Assembly (NCBI RefSeq): GCF_039851965.1
Contig: NZ_CP156674.1
Coordinates: 124,001 to 188,000 of the forward strand
Direction: 5' to 3'
Length of the DNA stretch: 64,000 nt
From: Pseudalkalibacillus hwajinpoensis
GTDB lineage: Bacteria > Bacillota > Bacilli > Bacillales > Guptibacillaceae
The notes under the pieces were generated by a model. The model was not told the origin of the DNA, did not search any database, and worked only from the letters and a program-made list of their open reading frames with translations. Below, one piece after another: positions 17,724-26,664 of this stretch. Both the position numbers and the translations under genes were made by a program. Each line of letters starts with the position of its first letter. Position 1 is the stretch's first letter.

Positions 17724-19488
17724 TCCCTACATGAACCTCCTCTGCAATCGGATTATTTACCATTGTGTAAACTGATTGAGTAGCCATTGAACCAACTAGC
17801 TCATCCATATCATAGAAGCGAGTTAATAGATTTGCTTTGCAAGGCAGTACTGGCTCCTCTAGTAAGCTTAATACAAGTGATGAATGATGTTTGGAAGCAT
17901 AAGCTAATAGTCGTTCTCTCAATTGATTGATTAAACGTTGTTCGTCAATAAGTCCATTCACCCCAAAGGCATTAATTAGTCCAAATAAGTGATTTAAAAA
18001 GAAGTAATAGCGAAATCGTTCAATAGCCACTTCATCCGAACAAATGGTATCACTTTTTTGATTCAAATCTGGCAGGAGTCTGGTTAACTCAGCAGCTTTT
18101 GATTCGCTGAAGTAGTATCCCTGATTATCGCGATAGTAGAATTTCGATGGATACCCATCTTTCATTTTGATCACCGCGTTTTGCTGATGTGCTTCAAGGG
18201 CGATGCCATACCGTTGATGTAGCCATAACATCGGATCTAGAGATAATGACAAATAGCGGTCAAACCATTCTAAGCTAACTTCTTCAATTGCGCGTCCTTC
18301 TCTTCTCGCAATGGAGGTGATAATGGAATGAATACGTGCTTTCTCTCCATATGCATTATCCTGACAGAGAGCTGCTATCAGACTTACATTTTTGCTTTCT
18401 TTATAAAATGGATTTTGTCTAATCATCACTTCGAATCCTGTATCAAAACCAGGGACACGTAAATTTAGATAAGCTGGATCCTCGATGATCTCAAAACCTG
18501 AGAACCGATCTCTTAACTCTTTTCCTACTTCCGTTTGTAGTAGTCTCGAGACTTCTACACCACGATCAAGCTCCTTTTGCTGATTGATTCGTAGTGAGTT
18601 CGTTATTTTGACAGGTACAGAAAACTTAAGCATATATTCAGAGCCTTTGCTGTATACTGTTCGAAAAGATGAGGTGGCTGTATACTCTCGTCCGATAGGT
18701 CCAAGGTAATCAACCTTCCCCTTAAGCATCAACTCTTTTAGCTTCTCTTTCTTAATAAGTGTGCCTGCCTGGAGAGGATGTACTGGTAGTAGAATGCGAT
18801 CATCAAATTGATCGAGCCACTTTTGATCGATTTTTGGATCACCCTTTAACTCCTTTTTGATGAGTTCGTTTGCTTTATAAGAAAGGCTTGAGTCTTCTAC
18901 AATCAGAGATGGATGAACACTGAAATAGTGAAGTTGGTATTCTCCTTTAAGTTCCGGGGAAAAATTCCGATCTTCTTCCTCTGTAAGACCCTGTTTGCTT
19001 TTCGGAGTAGGATGAAGTAAATGACCGAAAAGGAGGGATTGCTCTGCTTCGATATAATCGAATTCAGCATCAGTTAACCGGTCTTTGTCCCCGCCTCTGG
19101 CCGCAATATATGTTTTCATGCTTTGACAGCTTAATATAACGCGCATCATCAATTCATCTTCTGCATCAGGACGGTTTTGATCAATAAGTAGCTCTTTAAC
19201 GATTAGTGACGTCAAAGTCACATAGTCTAATGTGTTTAAAGAGCCATTCATAGCCCGATAGTACAAGGGAAAATGAAAAAGATGCCTGTCAGTTATCGAC
19301 CAGTAGGCTACTGGAACAATCAGTTCTATGCTCTGTTCTGGTAATTGGCACGAGATTAATTTTTGAAAAGTAGACAACTTTAGATCGTCTGGCTTCGCAA
19401 TGACTTCATAATTCCGTGTTTCTCGCAGGTAACAGTTCATAAAAGCTTGTATCGTAGCTTCTTCAGCCGTTTTCTTTGAATGGTTCAC
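17713..19488 (-). CDS. IucA/IucC-family NIS siderophore synthetase (IucA-like)
   Basis: A 591-residue NIS synthetase. It shows LLFGHLLHPTPKSKQGLTEE (citrate/ATP region) near residue 150, LLPVHPLQAGTLIKKEKL, TSSFRTVYSKGSEYMLKFSVPV and LEAHQQNAVIKMKDGYPSKFYYRDNQ, all in the usual order. As the type A-like enzyme it probably makes the first citryl amide. GTG at 19488 is my start: it overlaps the decarboxylase stop as GTGA and has GGAGG 8 nt upstream; an ATG at 19503 would place that ribosome site inside the gene. The two synthetases are only distantly alike, consistent with sequential condensation steps. Confidence 0.9.
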   Translation of the reverse strand: MNHSKKTAEEATIQAFMNCYLRETRNYEVIAKPDDLKLSTFQKLISCQLPEQSIELIVPVAYWSITDRHLFHFPLYYRAMNGSLNTLDYVTLTSLIVKELLIDQNRPDAEDELMMRVILSCQSMKTYIAARGGDKDRLTDAEFDYIEAEQSLLFGHLLHPTPKSKQGLTEEEDRNFSPELKGEYQLHYFSVHPSLIVEDSSLSYKANELIKKELKGDPKIDQKWLDQFDDRILLPVHPLQAGTLIKKEKLKELMLKGKVDYLGPIGREYTATSSFRTVYSKGSEYMLKFSVPVKITNSLRINQQKELDRGVEVSRLLQTEVGKELRDRFSGFEIIEDPAYLNLRVPGFDTGFEVMIRQNPFYKESKNVSLIAALCQDNAYGEKARIHSIITSIARREGRAIEEVSLEWFDRYLSLSLDPMLWLHQRYGIALEAHQQNAVIKMKDGYPSKFYYRDNQGYYFSESKAAELTRLLPDLNQKSDTICSDEVAIERFRYYFFLNHLFGLINAFGVNGLIDEQRLINQLRERLLAYASKHHSSLVLSLLEEPVLPCKANLLTRFYDMDELVGSMATQSVYTMVNNPIAEEVHVGNGS

Positions 19489-21011
19489 AAGTCTTTCCTC
19501 CATTTCTTTCCCAATGCACGAATCTCACACACGATTTCTTCCACATGCTCAAGTTTTGTTCTTGGGTTCAGCATTGTGAATTTCAAATAGGTATCGCCAT
19601 TCACTGTTGTTTTCGCAATAGCTCCACTTCCTTCGTACAACATTTGTTGTTGTATTTTACGATTTAACTGGCAAAGGTTTGGACACAGATCGTTCGGTTC
19701 ATAACGGAATATTACCGTATTTAACTCTGGATGATGATTCAAGACAGTCATATCGTTTTGCAGTGCTAAGTAGTTTACGGTATCTTGAGCTAGCGCAAAT
19801 GTATAATCAATCATGGTAGCAAATTTCTTTACGCCAACTGTTTTCAAGGAAAGAAAAAGCTTAAAAGCATCAAATCTTTTGGAGGTTAAGATTGATTTGT
19901 TAACCAGATTTGGAATACCTTCTTCATCGTCTTCAGCTGGATTTAAGTAATCAGCATGGTGATTCAGGAACTGGAATGATTGCTTATCCTTGACAAGGAA
20001 TGCCCCGCATGAAATCGGTTGATAAAAGAGTTTATGAAAATCAACTGCAATGGAATTAGCTAGGTTAATTCCATCTAGTTTCCATTTGAAACGGTTTGAA
20101 AGGATAAGTGCACCTCCAAATGCAGCATCAATATGAAACCATAGATCCTCTTGTGCAGCGATTTGTGCAAGTTCAACGATAGGGTCGACGCTGCCAAAAT
20201 CTGTTGTGCCACAAGTACCTACTAATGCAAATGGAAGATTCCCGTCTTGCTTACAATAAGTAAGAACCTGTTTAAGATGATGAGTTGATATTCGGTGGTC
20301 GTCATCTGTCTTGACACTAATGACAGCGCGTTCTCCTAATCCAAGCTGGGCAGCTGACTTTTGTACTGTGAAATGAGCTTCTTCTGAACAAAGTATTCTT
20401 AATCTATGAAAATCTGCTGGTAACCCATCCTTTTTTATATTTCGTCCCCATTTTTTGAAACAGTATTCATCCCTGGCAAGGAGAAGCCCCATATAGTTAG
20501 ATTGAGTCCCTCCGCTTGTGAATGTACCATCAGATGTTTCTGAATAACCAAATTGACCTGTTAACCAATCCACCATCCGCTGTTCAATGTAAGTGGCTGA
20601 AGTACTCTGGTCCCACGAATCAAGCGATTGATTAAATGCACTAATAACAAGTTCAGCTGCGATTGCTGGTACAAGCGGTGGACAGTGCAAATGAGCAATG
20701 CTTTTTTCATGTGAAACTTGGAGGTTATTTTTTAATAATGGTGTACCTATTTCTTCTATAACATCATTAAATGATCGAGAATCGTCCGGGAATTCCATTA
20801 ACCCTTCAATTTCCGACTGAATTTCTTCAGGTTTTTTCCCGACGAATGGGCCATCATTATGGTTGAATGTCTGAACGATTTTCCTGGTTACTTGTTCAAT
20901 CTGCTCCTGAAAAGCTGCTTGTCCTTTTTCACCACTGTGGAGAAAGAGTGAATCAAAAGAGTCTTTTTCAGTTAATTGAATGTGATCAATTACTTCCAAA
21001 AATGAATTCAT
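19485..21011 (-). CDS. ddc: L-2,4-diaminobutyrate decarboxylase (PLP)
   Basis: A 508-residue group II PLP decarboxylase. GGTQSN lies at 167-172, HIDAAFGG at 293-300 (the PLP-binding Asp) and the Schiff-base lysine is K327 in VDFHKLFYQ. It would decarboxylate L-2,4-diaminobutyrate to 1,3-diaminopropane, the amine scaffold of schizokinen- and rhizobactin-type siderophores; the adjacent aminotransferase makes its substrate. Start and previous stop overlap as ATGA. The related tyrosine, glutamate and DOPA decarboxylases are less likely in this context. Confidence 0.92.
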   Translation of the reverse strand: MNSFLEVIDHIQLTEKDSFDSLFLHSGEKGQAAFQEQIEQVTRKIVQTFNHNDGPFVGKKPEEIQSEIEGLMEFPDDSRSFNDVIEEIGTPLLKNNLQVSHEKSIAHLHCPPLVPAIAAELVISAFNQSLDSWDQSTSATYIEQRMVDWLTGQFGYSETSDGTFTSGGTQSNYMGLLLARDEYCFKKWGRNIKKDGLPADFHRLRILCSEEAHFTVQKSAAQLGLGERAVISVKTDDDHRISTHHLKQVLTYCKQDGNLPFALVGTCGTTDFGSVDPIVELAQIAAQEDLWFHIDAAFGGALILSNRFKWKLDGINLANSIAVDFHKLFYQPISCGAFLVKDKQSFQFLNHHADYLNPAEDDEEGIPNLVNKSILTSKRFDAFKLFLSLKTVGVKKFATMIDYTFALAQDTVNYLALQNDMTVLNHHPELNTVIFRYEPNDLCPNLCQLNRKIQQQMLYEGSGAIAKTTVNGDTYLKFTMLNPRTKLEHVEEIVCEIRALGKKWRKDL

Positions 21012-22363
21012 TTTAGTTTTCCAATCGCTGCTGCTACAGATTCTTCGAAAATACGTAATACCTCTTCAACCTGTTCATTTGTAATGATAAGCGGTGGTAG
21101 CAGTCTAACAACGCTTCCGTTTCTACCTCCTACTTCAAGGATTAGTCCTCGGTTAAAGCATTCTCTCTGAATAAGACTGGCTAATTCAGGTTTTGCAGGG
21201 TAACTACCAGATGATGACTGAGTTAATGTAGGATCAATAATTTCTACACCAATCATGAGCCCTCTTCCCCGCACATCTCCGAGTTCCTTGTAATTTTGTT
21301 GGAGGTTTTGTAATGATGAAAGCATCTTCTCACCCATTTTTTCTGCATGTTCAGAAAGCTTTTGCTCTTTAATAACTTTTAGTGAAGCTGATCCTGCAGC
21401 CATTGCCATTTGGTTTCCGCGAAATGTTCCGATATGAGCGCCGGGGTTCCATTGATCAAGCTCTTTGTCGTAAATAACTACAGAAAGTGGAAGACTCCCT
21501 CCAATAGCCTTGGATAGTACAATAACATCAGGGATAATACCCGCATGTTCGAAAGCGAACAGTTTGCCAGTACGACCCAGTCCGGTTTGGATTTCATCAA
21601 TTATAAGGGGTATCCCTCGTTCGCTTGTAATTCTTCTCATTTCTTTCAGCCATTCAATAGGCGCAGGGATAGAACCACCCTCCCCCTGTACCACTTCAAG
21701 AATCATTGCTGCAGGAGGTAAAACACCGCTCTCTGGATCATCTAATAAATTTTCAATGTAGGTGCTTGAGATTCGATGTCCTTCTTCTCCACCTACACCA
21801 AATGGACAACGATAAGTATAAGGATATGGCATAAAGTGTGTATCTGGCATTAACCCATGGACACGTTCTTTAGGTGCAAGGTTACCGCTGATTGCCATCG
21901 TTCCATGTGTTGCACCATGGTATCCTCCCTGGAATGTAAGAATACTACTTCGTCCAGTCGCCGTTTTGACTAATTTTAATGCTGCTTCAATAGCATCGCC
22001 GCCAGTTGGACCACAAAATTGGATCTTTGCCCGATCTGAGAAATTTCCTGGCAAGCTTGCAAACACTTCGTTAATAAATTCTTCTTTAATCGGAGTTGTA
22101 ATATCTAATGTATGTAAAGGACGTTTGTTGTGGATAACTTTCTCGATAGCTTCAATCACAGCAGGATGATTATGACCTAGCGCAAGTGTTCCTGCCCCTG
22201 CTAAACAGTCATAATACCGTTTTCCCTCCATGTCTGTAACAAAGATTCCCTCGGCTTCACTGATAGCAATTGGAATTCTTCTTGGATAGGACCTTGCATT
22301 TGATTCCCGTTTTTCTTGTTGAGCTAATAATGATTGATTATTTATCAATTCTTGAACTGTCAT
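21008..22363 (-). CDS. dat: Diaminobutyrate-2-oxoglutarate aminotransferase
   Basis: A 451-residue class III PLP aminotransferase. Motifs: GPTGGDAIEAALKLVKTATG (118-137), PLIIDEIQTGLGRTGKLFAFE (252-272) and the PLP lysine K285 in VLSKAIGGSLPL. It makes L-2,4-diaminobutyrate from aspartate semialdehyde using glutamate. It is the first gene of the siderophore operon; the ATG is preceded by AAAGGGCG and a Fur-type promoter region. EctB (ectoine synthesis) is a close relative, but the ddc gene downstream makes the siderophore role much more likely. Confidence 0.92.
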   Translation of the reverse strand: MTVQELINNQSLLAQQEKRESNARSYPRRIPIAISEAEGIFVTDMEGKRYYDCLAGAGTLALGHNHPAVIEAIEKVIHNKRPLHTLDITTPIKEEFINEVFASLPGNFSDRAKIQFCGPTGGDAIEAALKLVKTATGRSSILTFQGGYHGATHGTMAISGNLAPKERVHGLMPDTHFMPYPYTYRCPFGVGGEEGHRISSTYIENLLDDPESGVLPPAAMILEVVQGEGGSIPAPIEWLKEMRRITSERGIPLIIDEIQTGLGRTGKLFAFEHAGIIPDVIVLSKAIGGSLPLSVVIYDKELDQWNPGAHIGTFRGNQMAMAAGSASLKVIKEQKLSEHAEKMGEKMLSSLQNLQQNYKELGDVRGRGLMIGVEIIDPTLTQSSSGSYPAKPELASLIQRECFNRGLILEVGGRNGSVVRLLPPLIITNEQVEEVLRIFEESVAAAIGKLK

Positions 22364-22385
22364 ATAGATAACGCCCTTTCTACTT

Positions 22386-22404
22386 GATAATCATTTTCAA
22401 CAAC
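22386..22404. promoter_or_regulatory. Fur box (downstream copy)
   Basis: GATAATCATTTTCAACAAC matches the 19-bp Fur consensus at 14 positions and lies between the promoter and the start of dat. Confidence 0.6.
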
Positions 22405-22415
22405 TTGCATCTACC

Positions 22416-22445
22416 ATGATAGTTGAGAATGATTATCATAGTCAA
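22416..22445 (-). promoter_or_regulatory. Sigma-A promoter of the siderophore operon
   Basis: On the minus strand TTGACT (22445-22440) and TATCAT (22421-22416) are 18 nt apart. The best Fur box covers the -35 and spacer, so iron-loaded Fur would block polymerase. Confidence 0.7.
22425..22443. promoter_or_regulatory. Fur box (primary)
   Basis: GAGAATGATTATCATAGTC matches the palindromic Fur consensus at 16 of 19 positions, including the whole AATGATTATCAT core. It overlaps the -35 region of the dat promoter. Confidence 0.85.
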
Positions 22446-22453
22446 TGATACTT

Positions 22454-22472
22454 GAGAACTATTATCATTTAT
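22454..22472. promoter_or_regulatory. Fur box (upstream copy)
   Basis: GAGAACTATTATCATTTAT matches the consensus at 13 of 19 positions, 29 nt from the primary box, giving a three-site array in the 338-nt spacer. The rest of the spacer up to 22701 shows only the ribosome site of the rightward gene. Confidence 0.55.
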
Positions 22473-22701
22473 AAGCATGTTCCATTTCTGGGTCTATTGA
22501 TCGCGGTATTATCCATTTAACGGAAATCAAGCAGGTGAAAAGATAGATCATTTTAGCAGGTTCATCTTATGAACGTTAGTACCCTGCACTGCATAAAATA
22601 ATTATGAATAAAAGCCAATATTAATCAAACGTACTACTTCAGAATAGTCGCTACTCACGAATGAAAGGAAATAGTTGTGGGTTAGGAGGTGTTTCATTGA
22701 C

Positions 22702-23304
22702 ATGGTAGTGTATGCGGAGTTACTCGAGGTCACAGGCGCGTGGATTCAAACAATCGGAGCTGCTGTCGCTTCGATAGGAGATACCATTATTGTAAGGGAA
22801 GAGATAAATACAAGAGCTGAGGAAGCTGGAGTGAAGTTGTATACACTCGGCAATGGCATTGAAGCTACAGGTAATTCCCTTCAGGCGGTTGGACGCAGTA
22901 AGAAACGTAGAGAAGATAATGGACGAGACTTTGCTATTCTGGGTACGTGGTTACAGGCTGGAGGGAATATAGCAAATGTAGTAGCAGGTGCGCTTGTTTT
23001 AAAAGGGGAAATTCAAGAAGCCTTAAACCTTGATCTTATTGGTGACGTATGCCAATCAACTGGAGCATCTTTTGAAGCGCTTGGTGTGTCTCTGAATCTT
23101 TCTGAATTTGCTCCGATCATTATAGCTGGAGAAATTGTTCAAGCCATTAGCGTAGCGGTTGAAGCGATCGGTGTTATTTATATTAAACAACGTAAACGTG
23201 AGATGGGAGAACAGATTATTGCGTTAGGTAGTTATGGACAAACGGCTGGAGCGGCACTAGCTTCAATTGGAATTACGCGGAATTTTCTCAACAAACATGG
23301 TTAA
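22702..23304 (+). CDS. DUF6944-like glycine-rich repeat protein
   Basis: A 200-residue protein of unknown function. A motif of the form G-x3-Q-x2-G-x3-A-x2-x-G recurs six times, starting near residues 12, 50, 81, 114, 143 and 176, so about every 31-33 residues (for example GAWIQTIGAAVASIG and GSYGQTAGAALASIG). Linkers carry basic or acidic clusters (GRSKKRRED, IKQRKREMG). The regular glycines in weakly hydrophobic helices resemble glycine-zipper proteins that pack against membranes. It resembles small repetitive proteins of Bacillus annotated DUF6944. ATG at 22702 is chosen because GGAGGTG lies just before it and inside the longer TTG-started frame (22675). It diverges from the Fur-controlled operon; any iron link is unproven. 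Confidence 0.8.
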   Translation: MVVYAELLEVTGAWIQTIGAAVASIGDTIIVREEINTRAEEAGVKLYTLGNGIEATGNSLQAVGRSKKRREDNGRDFAILGTWLQAGGNIANVVAGALVLKGEIQEALNLDLIGDVCQSTGASFEALGVSLNLSEFAPIIIAGEIVQAISVAVEAIGVIYIKQRKREMGEQIIALGSYGQTAGAALASIGITRNFLNKHG

Positions 23305-23366
23305 AAAAGCGGAATTTTTGATCATAAAGTAATTCTCCACCTTTCATACCAGTAGAAAATAGGAAA

Positions 23367-23391
23367 GTGACAGCAGTCGAAGTGCTGTCAC
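23367..23391 (-). terminator. Terminator of the beta-oxidation operon
   Basis: GTGACAGCA (23367-23375) pairs perfectly with TGCTGTCAC (23383-23391) across a 7-nt loop; on the minus strand it runs into CTTTCC. It separates the thiolase gene from the convergent repeat protein and may serve both, although the T runs are short. Confidence 0.65.
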
Positions 23392-23403
23392 GTGGAATCA
23401 CAA

Positions 23404-24588
23404 TCAATTTATATTTTCAACCATCATTGCCATTCCCTGTCCGCCGCCGACGCATAGTGTTGCGATACCAAATCGCTCGTCTCTACTTCGCATTTCATAC
23501 ATAAGTGATGTAAGAATTCTCACACCAGTTGCACCGAGCGGGTGACCAAGTGCAATGGCTCCACCATTCACATTGACTTTATCCATATCAAGATCAAGTT
23601 CTCGAATAACGGCTAACGCCTGAGCGGCGAACGCTTCATTTAGTTCAATTAATCCAATTTCCTTCAGGTTCTTGCCTGTTCGTTTAAGGAGTTTCATGAC
23701 TGCTGGAATAGGGCCAATCCCCATGATTTCTGGAGAAACACCTGAGGTAGCCCAATCAATGATTCTAGCTAGTGGTTTAAGCTGCAGTTCCCTTGCTTTC
23801 TCCTCCGTCATCACCAGCATGGCTACAGCACCATCATTCCTTCCGCATGAATTCCCGGCCGTAACGGTTCCATTTTCCTTGAAAACAGGCTTTAAAGTGG
23901 ACAACTTTTCGATTGTAGTTCCCGGTCTTGGATGCTCGTCCTGTTCTACTTTCGAGTTTTTCTTACGTGATTTCACTTCCACAGGAACAATTTCATTGGT
24001 GAAAGCTCCTTTTTCAATTGCAAGCGCTGCACGTCTCTGACTTTCAACTGCGAAAGAGTCTTGTTCTTCACGTGAAATATGATAGCAATCAGCAACATTT
24101 TCAGCTGTTATCCCCATTCCGAGCTTTTCTCCAAATAATTCAACCGGCTGTTGCCCTGCTTCAAGATTTGAATCAACTAATTTTGTCTTATCTCCACCGA
24201 ACCTGCTGTCTCGTAAATAAACGGGAGCGTGGCTTAAACTTTCTGTGCCACCTGCAATCAGAATCTCAGCCTGTCCGGATTGAATTTGTTGAACTGCCGA
24301 AGCTACTGCCTGCATGCCAGAAGCACAAAGGCGGTTAATTGTAAAAGCTGGTGACGTATCCGCAACCCCTGCTCTAAGAGCTGCTACTCTTGCAACATTC
24401 GATGATTCCGTAGTCTGTCTGACCTCCCCGAGGATTACTTCATCAACAAGATCAGGCGATAATCCAGCCCTTGAAATCGACTCTCGAATCGTGATTGCCG
24501 CTAACTCACCAGAGTTTAAGCTTCTTAGCGCACCACCATACCTTCCTACCGGAGTTCGTACCGCTTCAACAATTACAATATTAGCCAT
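23404..24588 (-). CDS. Acetyl-CoA acyltransferase (thiolase)
   Basis: A 394-residue thiolase. The nucleophile C88 is in NRLCASGMQA; GLIELNEAFAAQAL, GGAIALGHPLGATG and the C-terminal CVGGGQG carry the remaining catalytic residues. It cleaves 3-ketoacyl-CoA to acetyl-CoA and a shortened acyl-CoA, the last step of beta-oxidation; it may also work as acetoacetyl-CoA thiolase. It is the last gene of a ten-gene operon, 13 nt after an acyl-CoA dehydrogenase gene, with RBS GAGGAAC before the ATG. Confidence 0.94.
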   Translation of the reverse strand: MANIVIVEAVRTPVGRYGGALRSLNSGELAAITIRESISRAGLSPDLVDEVILGEVRQTTESSNVARVAALRAGVADTSPAFTINRLCASGMQAVASAVQQIQSGQAEILIAGGTESLSHAPVYLRDSRFGGDKTKLVDSNLEAGQQPVELFGEKLGMGITAENVADCYHISREEQDSFAVESQRRAALAIEKGAFTNEIVPVEVKSRKKNSKVEQDEHPRPGTTIEKLSTLKPVFKENGTVTAGNSCGRNDGAVAMLVMTEEKARELQLKPLARIIDWATSGVSPEIMGIGPIPAVMKLLKRTGKNLKEIGLIELNEAFAAQALAVIRELDLDMDKVNVNGGAIALGHPLGATGVRILTSLMYEMRSRDERFGIATLCVGGGQGMAMMVENIN

Positions 24589-24601
24589 TTATGTTCCTCC
24601 T

Positions 24602-25750
24602 TTAGCTGTATTCCTTCCGTAGCTGACTCGCTATAATGTTTTTCTGGATTTCAGAAGTGCCTTCGTAAATTCGAGTAATACGCGCATCACGAAAGTATCG
24701 CTCGATTGGATAATCGGAAATATACCCGATACCTCCATGAACCTGGAGGGCTTTATCAGCGACTCTGTTGTAGACTTCTGATCCATATAATTTAAGCATA
24801 GCAGCCTCTTTGATTATCTTTTCGCCCTGATCCACCATCCAAGCCACTCGGTATGTAAACGACCTGAGTGCTTCAATTTCAACCCCCATTTCCGCCACCA
24901 TATGAGCAACAGCCTGATGCTCAATAATTGGTACACCAAATTGAACGCGTTCCTGGACATATGCCATGCTTAAGTCCAGGAGTTTCTGAGAAGATCCTAG
25001 GTTACGGGCGGCCAGTCCTGCACGCCCATTTGCTAAAATTTTTAATGCATTGACATAACCTTTCCCTACTTCACCCAGGATGTTTTCTTCATGTACTTCG
25101 CAGTTATCAAAGATCAGCTCAGCTGAATGAGATCCTTTAAGTCCCATTTTTTCTTCAACTGCGCCGACGTGGAAGCCCGGGAAGTCTTTTTCAACTATAA
25201 AAGATGTAATTCCTTTGGCTCCTTTTGTGGGGTCTGTTGCAGCCATTACTGTAAACACATCTGCTTCCGTCGCGTTTGTAATGTAATGCTTTGTGCCATT
25301 TAAAATGTACTTATTTCCTTTTTTAACTGCTGTTGTTTTTAGATTGGAAACATTGGATCCTGCAGAAGGTTCGGTTAATGCAAATGCCCCGATTTTCTTA
25401 CCGCTTGCCATATCGGGAAGATACTTTTGCTTTTGCTCCTCATTCCCAAGTTCTACGATCCCAACGGATCCAATTCCAGTGTGAGCGCCAATTAGCGTCG
25501 TGAAGCCATTGTGAGTCTTGCCAAGCTCTTCATAGAGGGCACACTTCCCAACCATCCCTATCCCAAGACCGCCATATTCCTCAGGGATACTCAAACCGAA
25601 AAGGCCCATATCTTTGGACATTTCAATGATTCGTTCTGGGATTCGGTCTTCACGTTCAATCATCATCGCTACTTTTTCCACTTCATTTTCCACAAAATTT
25701 CTGATGTTCGTCTTTAGAAATTCGATGTCCTGATTTAATTGAAAGTCCAT
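24602..25750 (-). CDS. Acyl-CoA dehydrogenase
   Basis: A 382-residue FAD acyl-CoA dehydrogenase. It contains ALTEPSAGSN, the FAD-binding VFTVMAATD and KGITSFIVEKDFPG stretches, KMGLKGSHSAELIFDNCEV, and the C-terminal ALQVHGGIGYISDYPIER and IYEGTSEIQ, where the catalytic Glu is found. It introduces the alpha-beta double bond and passes electrons to ETF. The frame is open from 25819, but the ATG at 25750 is the real start: AAAAAAGGAGAG precedes it, and the longer form would overlap the upstream gene. The same length and arrangement as the dehydrogenase at 33437-34585 suggests paralogues with different chain-length or substrate preference. Confidence 0.95.
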   Translation of the reverse strand: MDFQLNQDIEFLKTNIRNFVENEVEKVAMMIEREDRIPERIIEMSKDMGLFGLSIPEEYGGLGIGMVGKCALYEELGKTHNGFTTLIGAHTGIGSVGIVELGNEEQKQKYLPDMASGKKIGAFALTEPSAGSNVSNLKTTAVKKGNKYILNGTKHYITNATEADVFTVMAATDPTKGAKGITSFIVEKDFPGFHVGAVEEKMGLKGSHSAELIFDNCEVHEENILGEVGKGYVNALKILANGRAGLAARNLGSSQKLLDLSMAYVQERVQFGVPIIEHQAVAHMVAEMGVEIEALRSFTYRVAWMVDQGEKIIKEAAMLKLYGSEVYNRVADKALQVHGGIGYISDYPIERYFRDARITRIYEGTSEIQKNIIASQLRKEYS

Positions 25751-25766
25751 CTTTCTCTCTCCTTTT

Positions 25767-26618
25767 TTAAACGTATGTATAAAAGCCTTTTCCGCTTTTT
25801 CGACCAAGTCTTCCAGCATTAACGTACTTTGTTAAAATAGGGCAAGGTCTGTATTTTTCACCGAGTGTTTCATACAGATATTGCATGTTTCGAAGACGTG
25901 TATCAAGACCGACTAAATCAGCGAGCTCAAGCGGACCCATTGGATGATTCAATCCGAGCTTCATTGCTTTATCGATGTCTTCAGGTGAACCTACACCCTC
26001 CATAACCATGTTCATCGCTTCATTTCCAATCAAACAATTCATTCGACTAACCGCAAACCCTGGAAACTCGCTTATCCTGACACATTCCTTTCCAATCGCT
26101 TCACCAAAGTTCATCGCTTTTTCAATCGTTTCTTCTGAAGTTTCCAGCCCACAAATCACTTCGATCAACTTCATCTTAGGAACCGGGTTGAAAAAGTGAA
26201 GTGCAAGACATCGCTCAGGTCTGCTTGTTTGTGCAGCGATTTCTGTCGGACTCATCGTCGATGTATTTGTAGCGAGTATCGCATGATCTGGTGTCAGCTC
26301 ATCAAGCTGCTTAAAAATGCTTGTTTTTAGTTCCATTACTTCAAGCACAGCCTCGATCACTAGATCACGTCCTTCGGCGGCGTCCCTAATTTCCGATGTG
26401 AATTGAAGGCTATTCAATCGTTCATCTGCGACTTCTTGAGTAAGCAGCTCTTTCCTTACTGCACGATTAAATTGCTTTTTAAGATAATTTTTAGACTCGT
26501 TCAACGATGAATCACTTACATCTTGAACAATGACAGAAAGTCCAGCAGAGGCAGCTGAATATGCGATCCCTCTTCCCATCGTTCCTGCTCCGATTACTGC
26601 GATTTTTTGAATAGACAA
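25767..26618 (-). CDS. 3-hydroxyacyl-CoA dehydrogenase (Hbd-like)
   Basis: A 283-residue NAD-dependent dehydrogenase. The Rossmann motif VIGAGTMGRGIAY (residues 8-20), the catalytic His in CLALHFFNPVPKMKLIEV and the C-terminal helical domain with NHPMGPLELADLVGLD are complete. Size and C-terminus resemble clostridial-type 3-hydroxybutyryl-CoA dehydrogenases. It starts with TTG (26618) after AAGGGG. A second enzyme of this family lies three genes upstream at 27873-28739, so the operon carries two, perhaps for different substrates. Confidence 0.94.
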   Translation of the reverse strand: MSIQKIAVIGAGTMGRGIAYSAASAGLSVIVQDVSDSSLNESKNYLKKQFNRAVRKELLTQEVADERLNSLQFTSEIRDAAEGRDLVIEAVLEVMELKTSIFKQLDELTPDHAILATNTSTMSPTEIAAQTSRPERCLALHFFNPVPKMKLIEVICGLETSEETIEKAMNFGEAIGKECVRISEFPGFAVSRMNCLIGNEAMNMVMEGVGSPEDIDKAMKLGLNHPMGPLELADLVGLDTRLRNMQYLYETLGEKYRPCPILTKYVNAGRLGRKSGKGFYTYV

Positions 26619-26664
26619 AATAGACGGTCCCCTTCCTAGTCATTCAGCGTATAATAATCCTTAA

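Noticed and set aside
22675..22701. TTG-started N-terminal extension of the repeat protein
   Set aside because: It contains the GGAGGTG ribosome site of the ATG at 22702.
25751..25819. N-terminal extension of the acyl-CoA dehydrogenase
   Set aside because: Overlaps the upstream dehydrogenase gene; the ATG at 25750 has a strong ribosome site and gives the family length.
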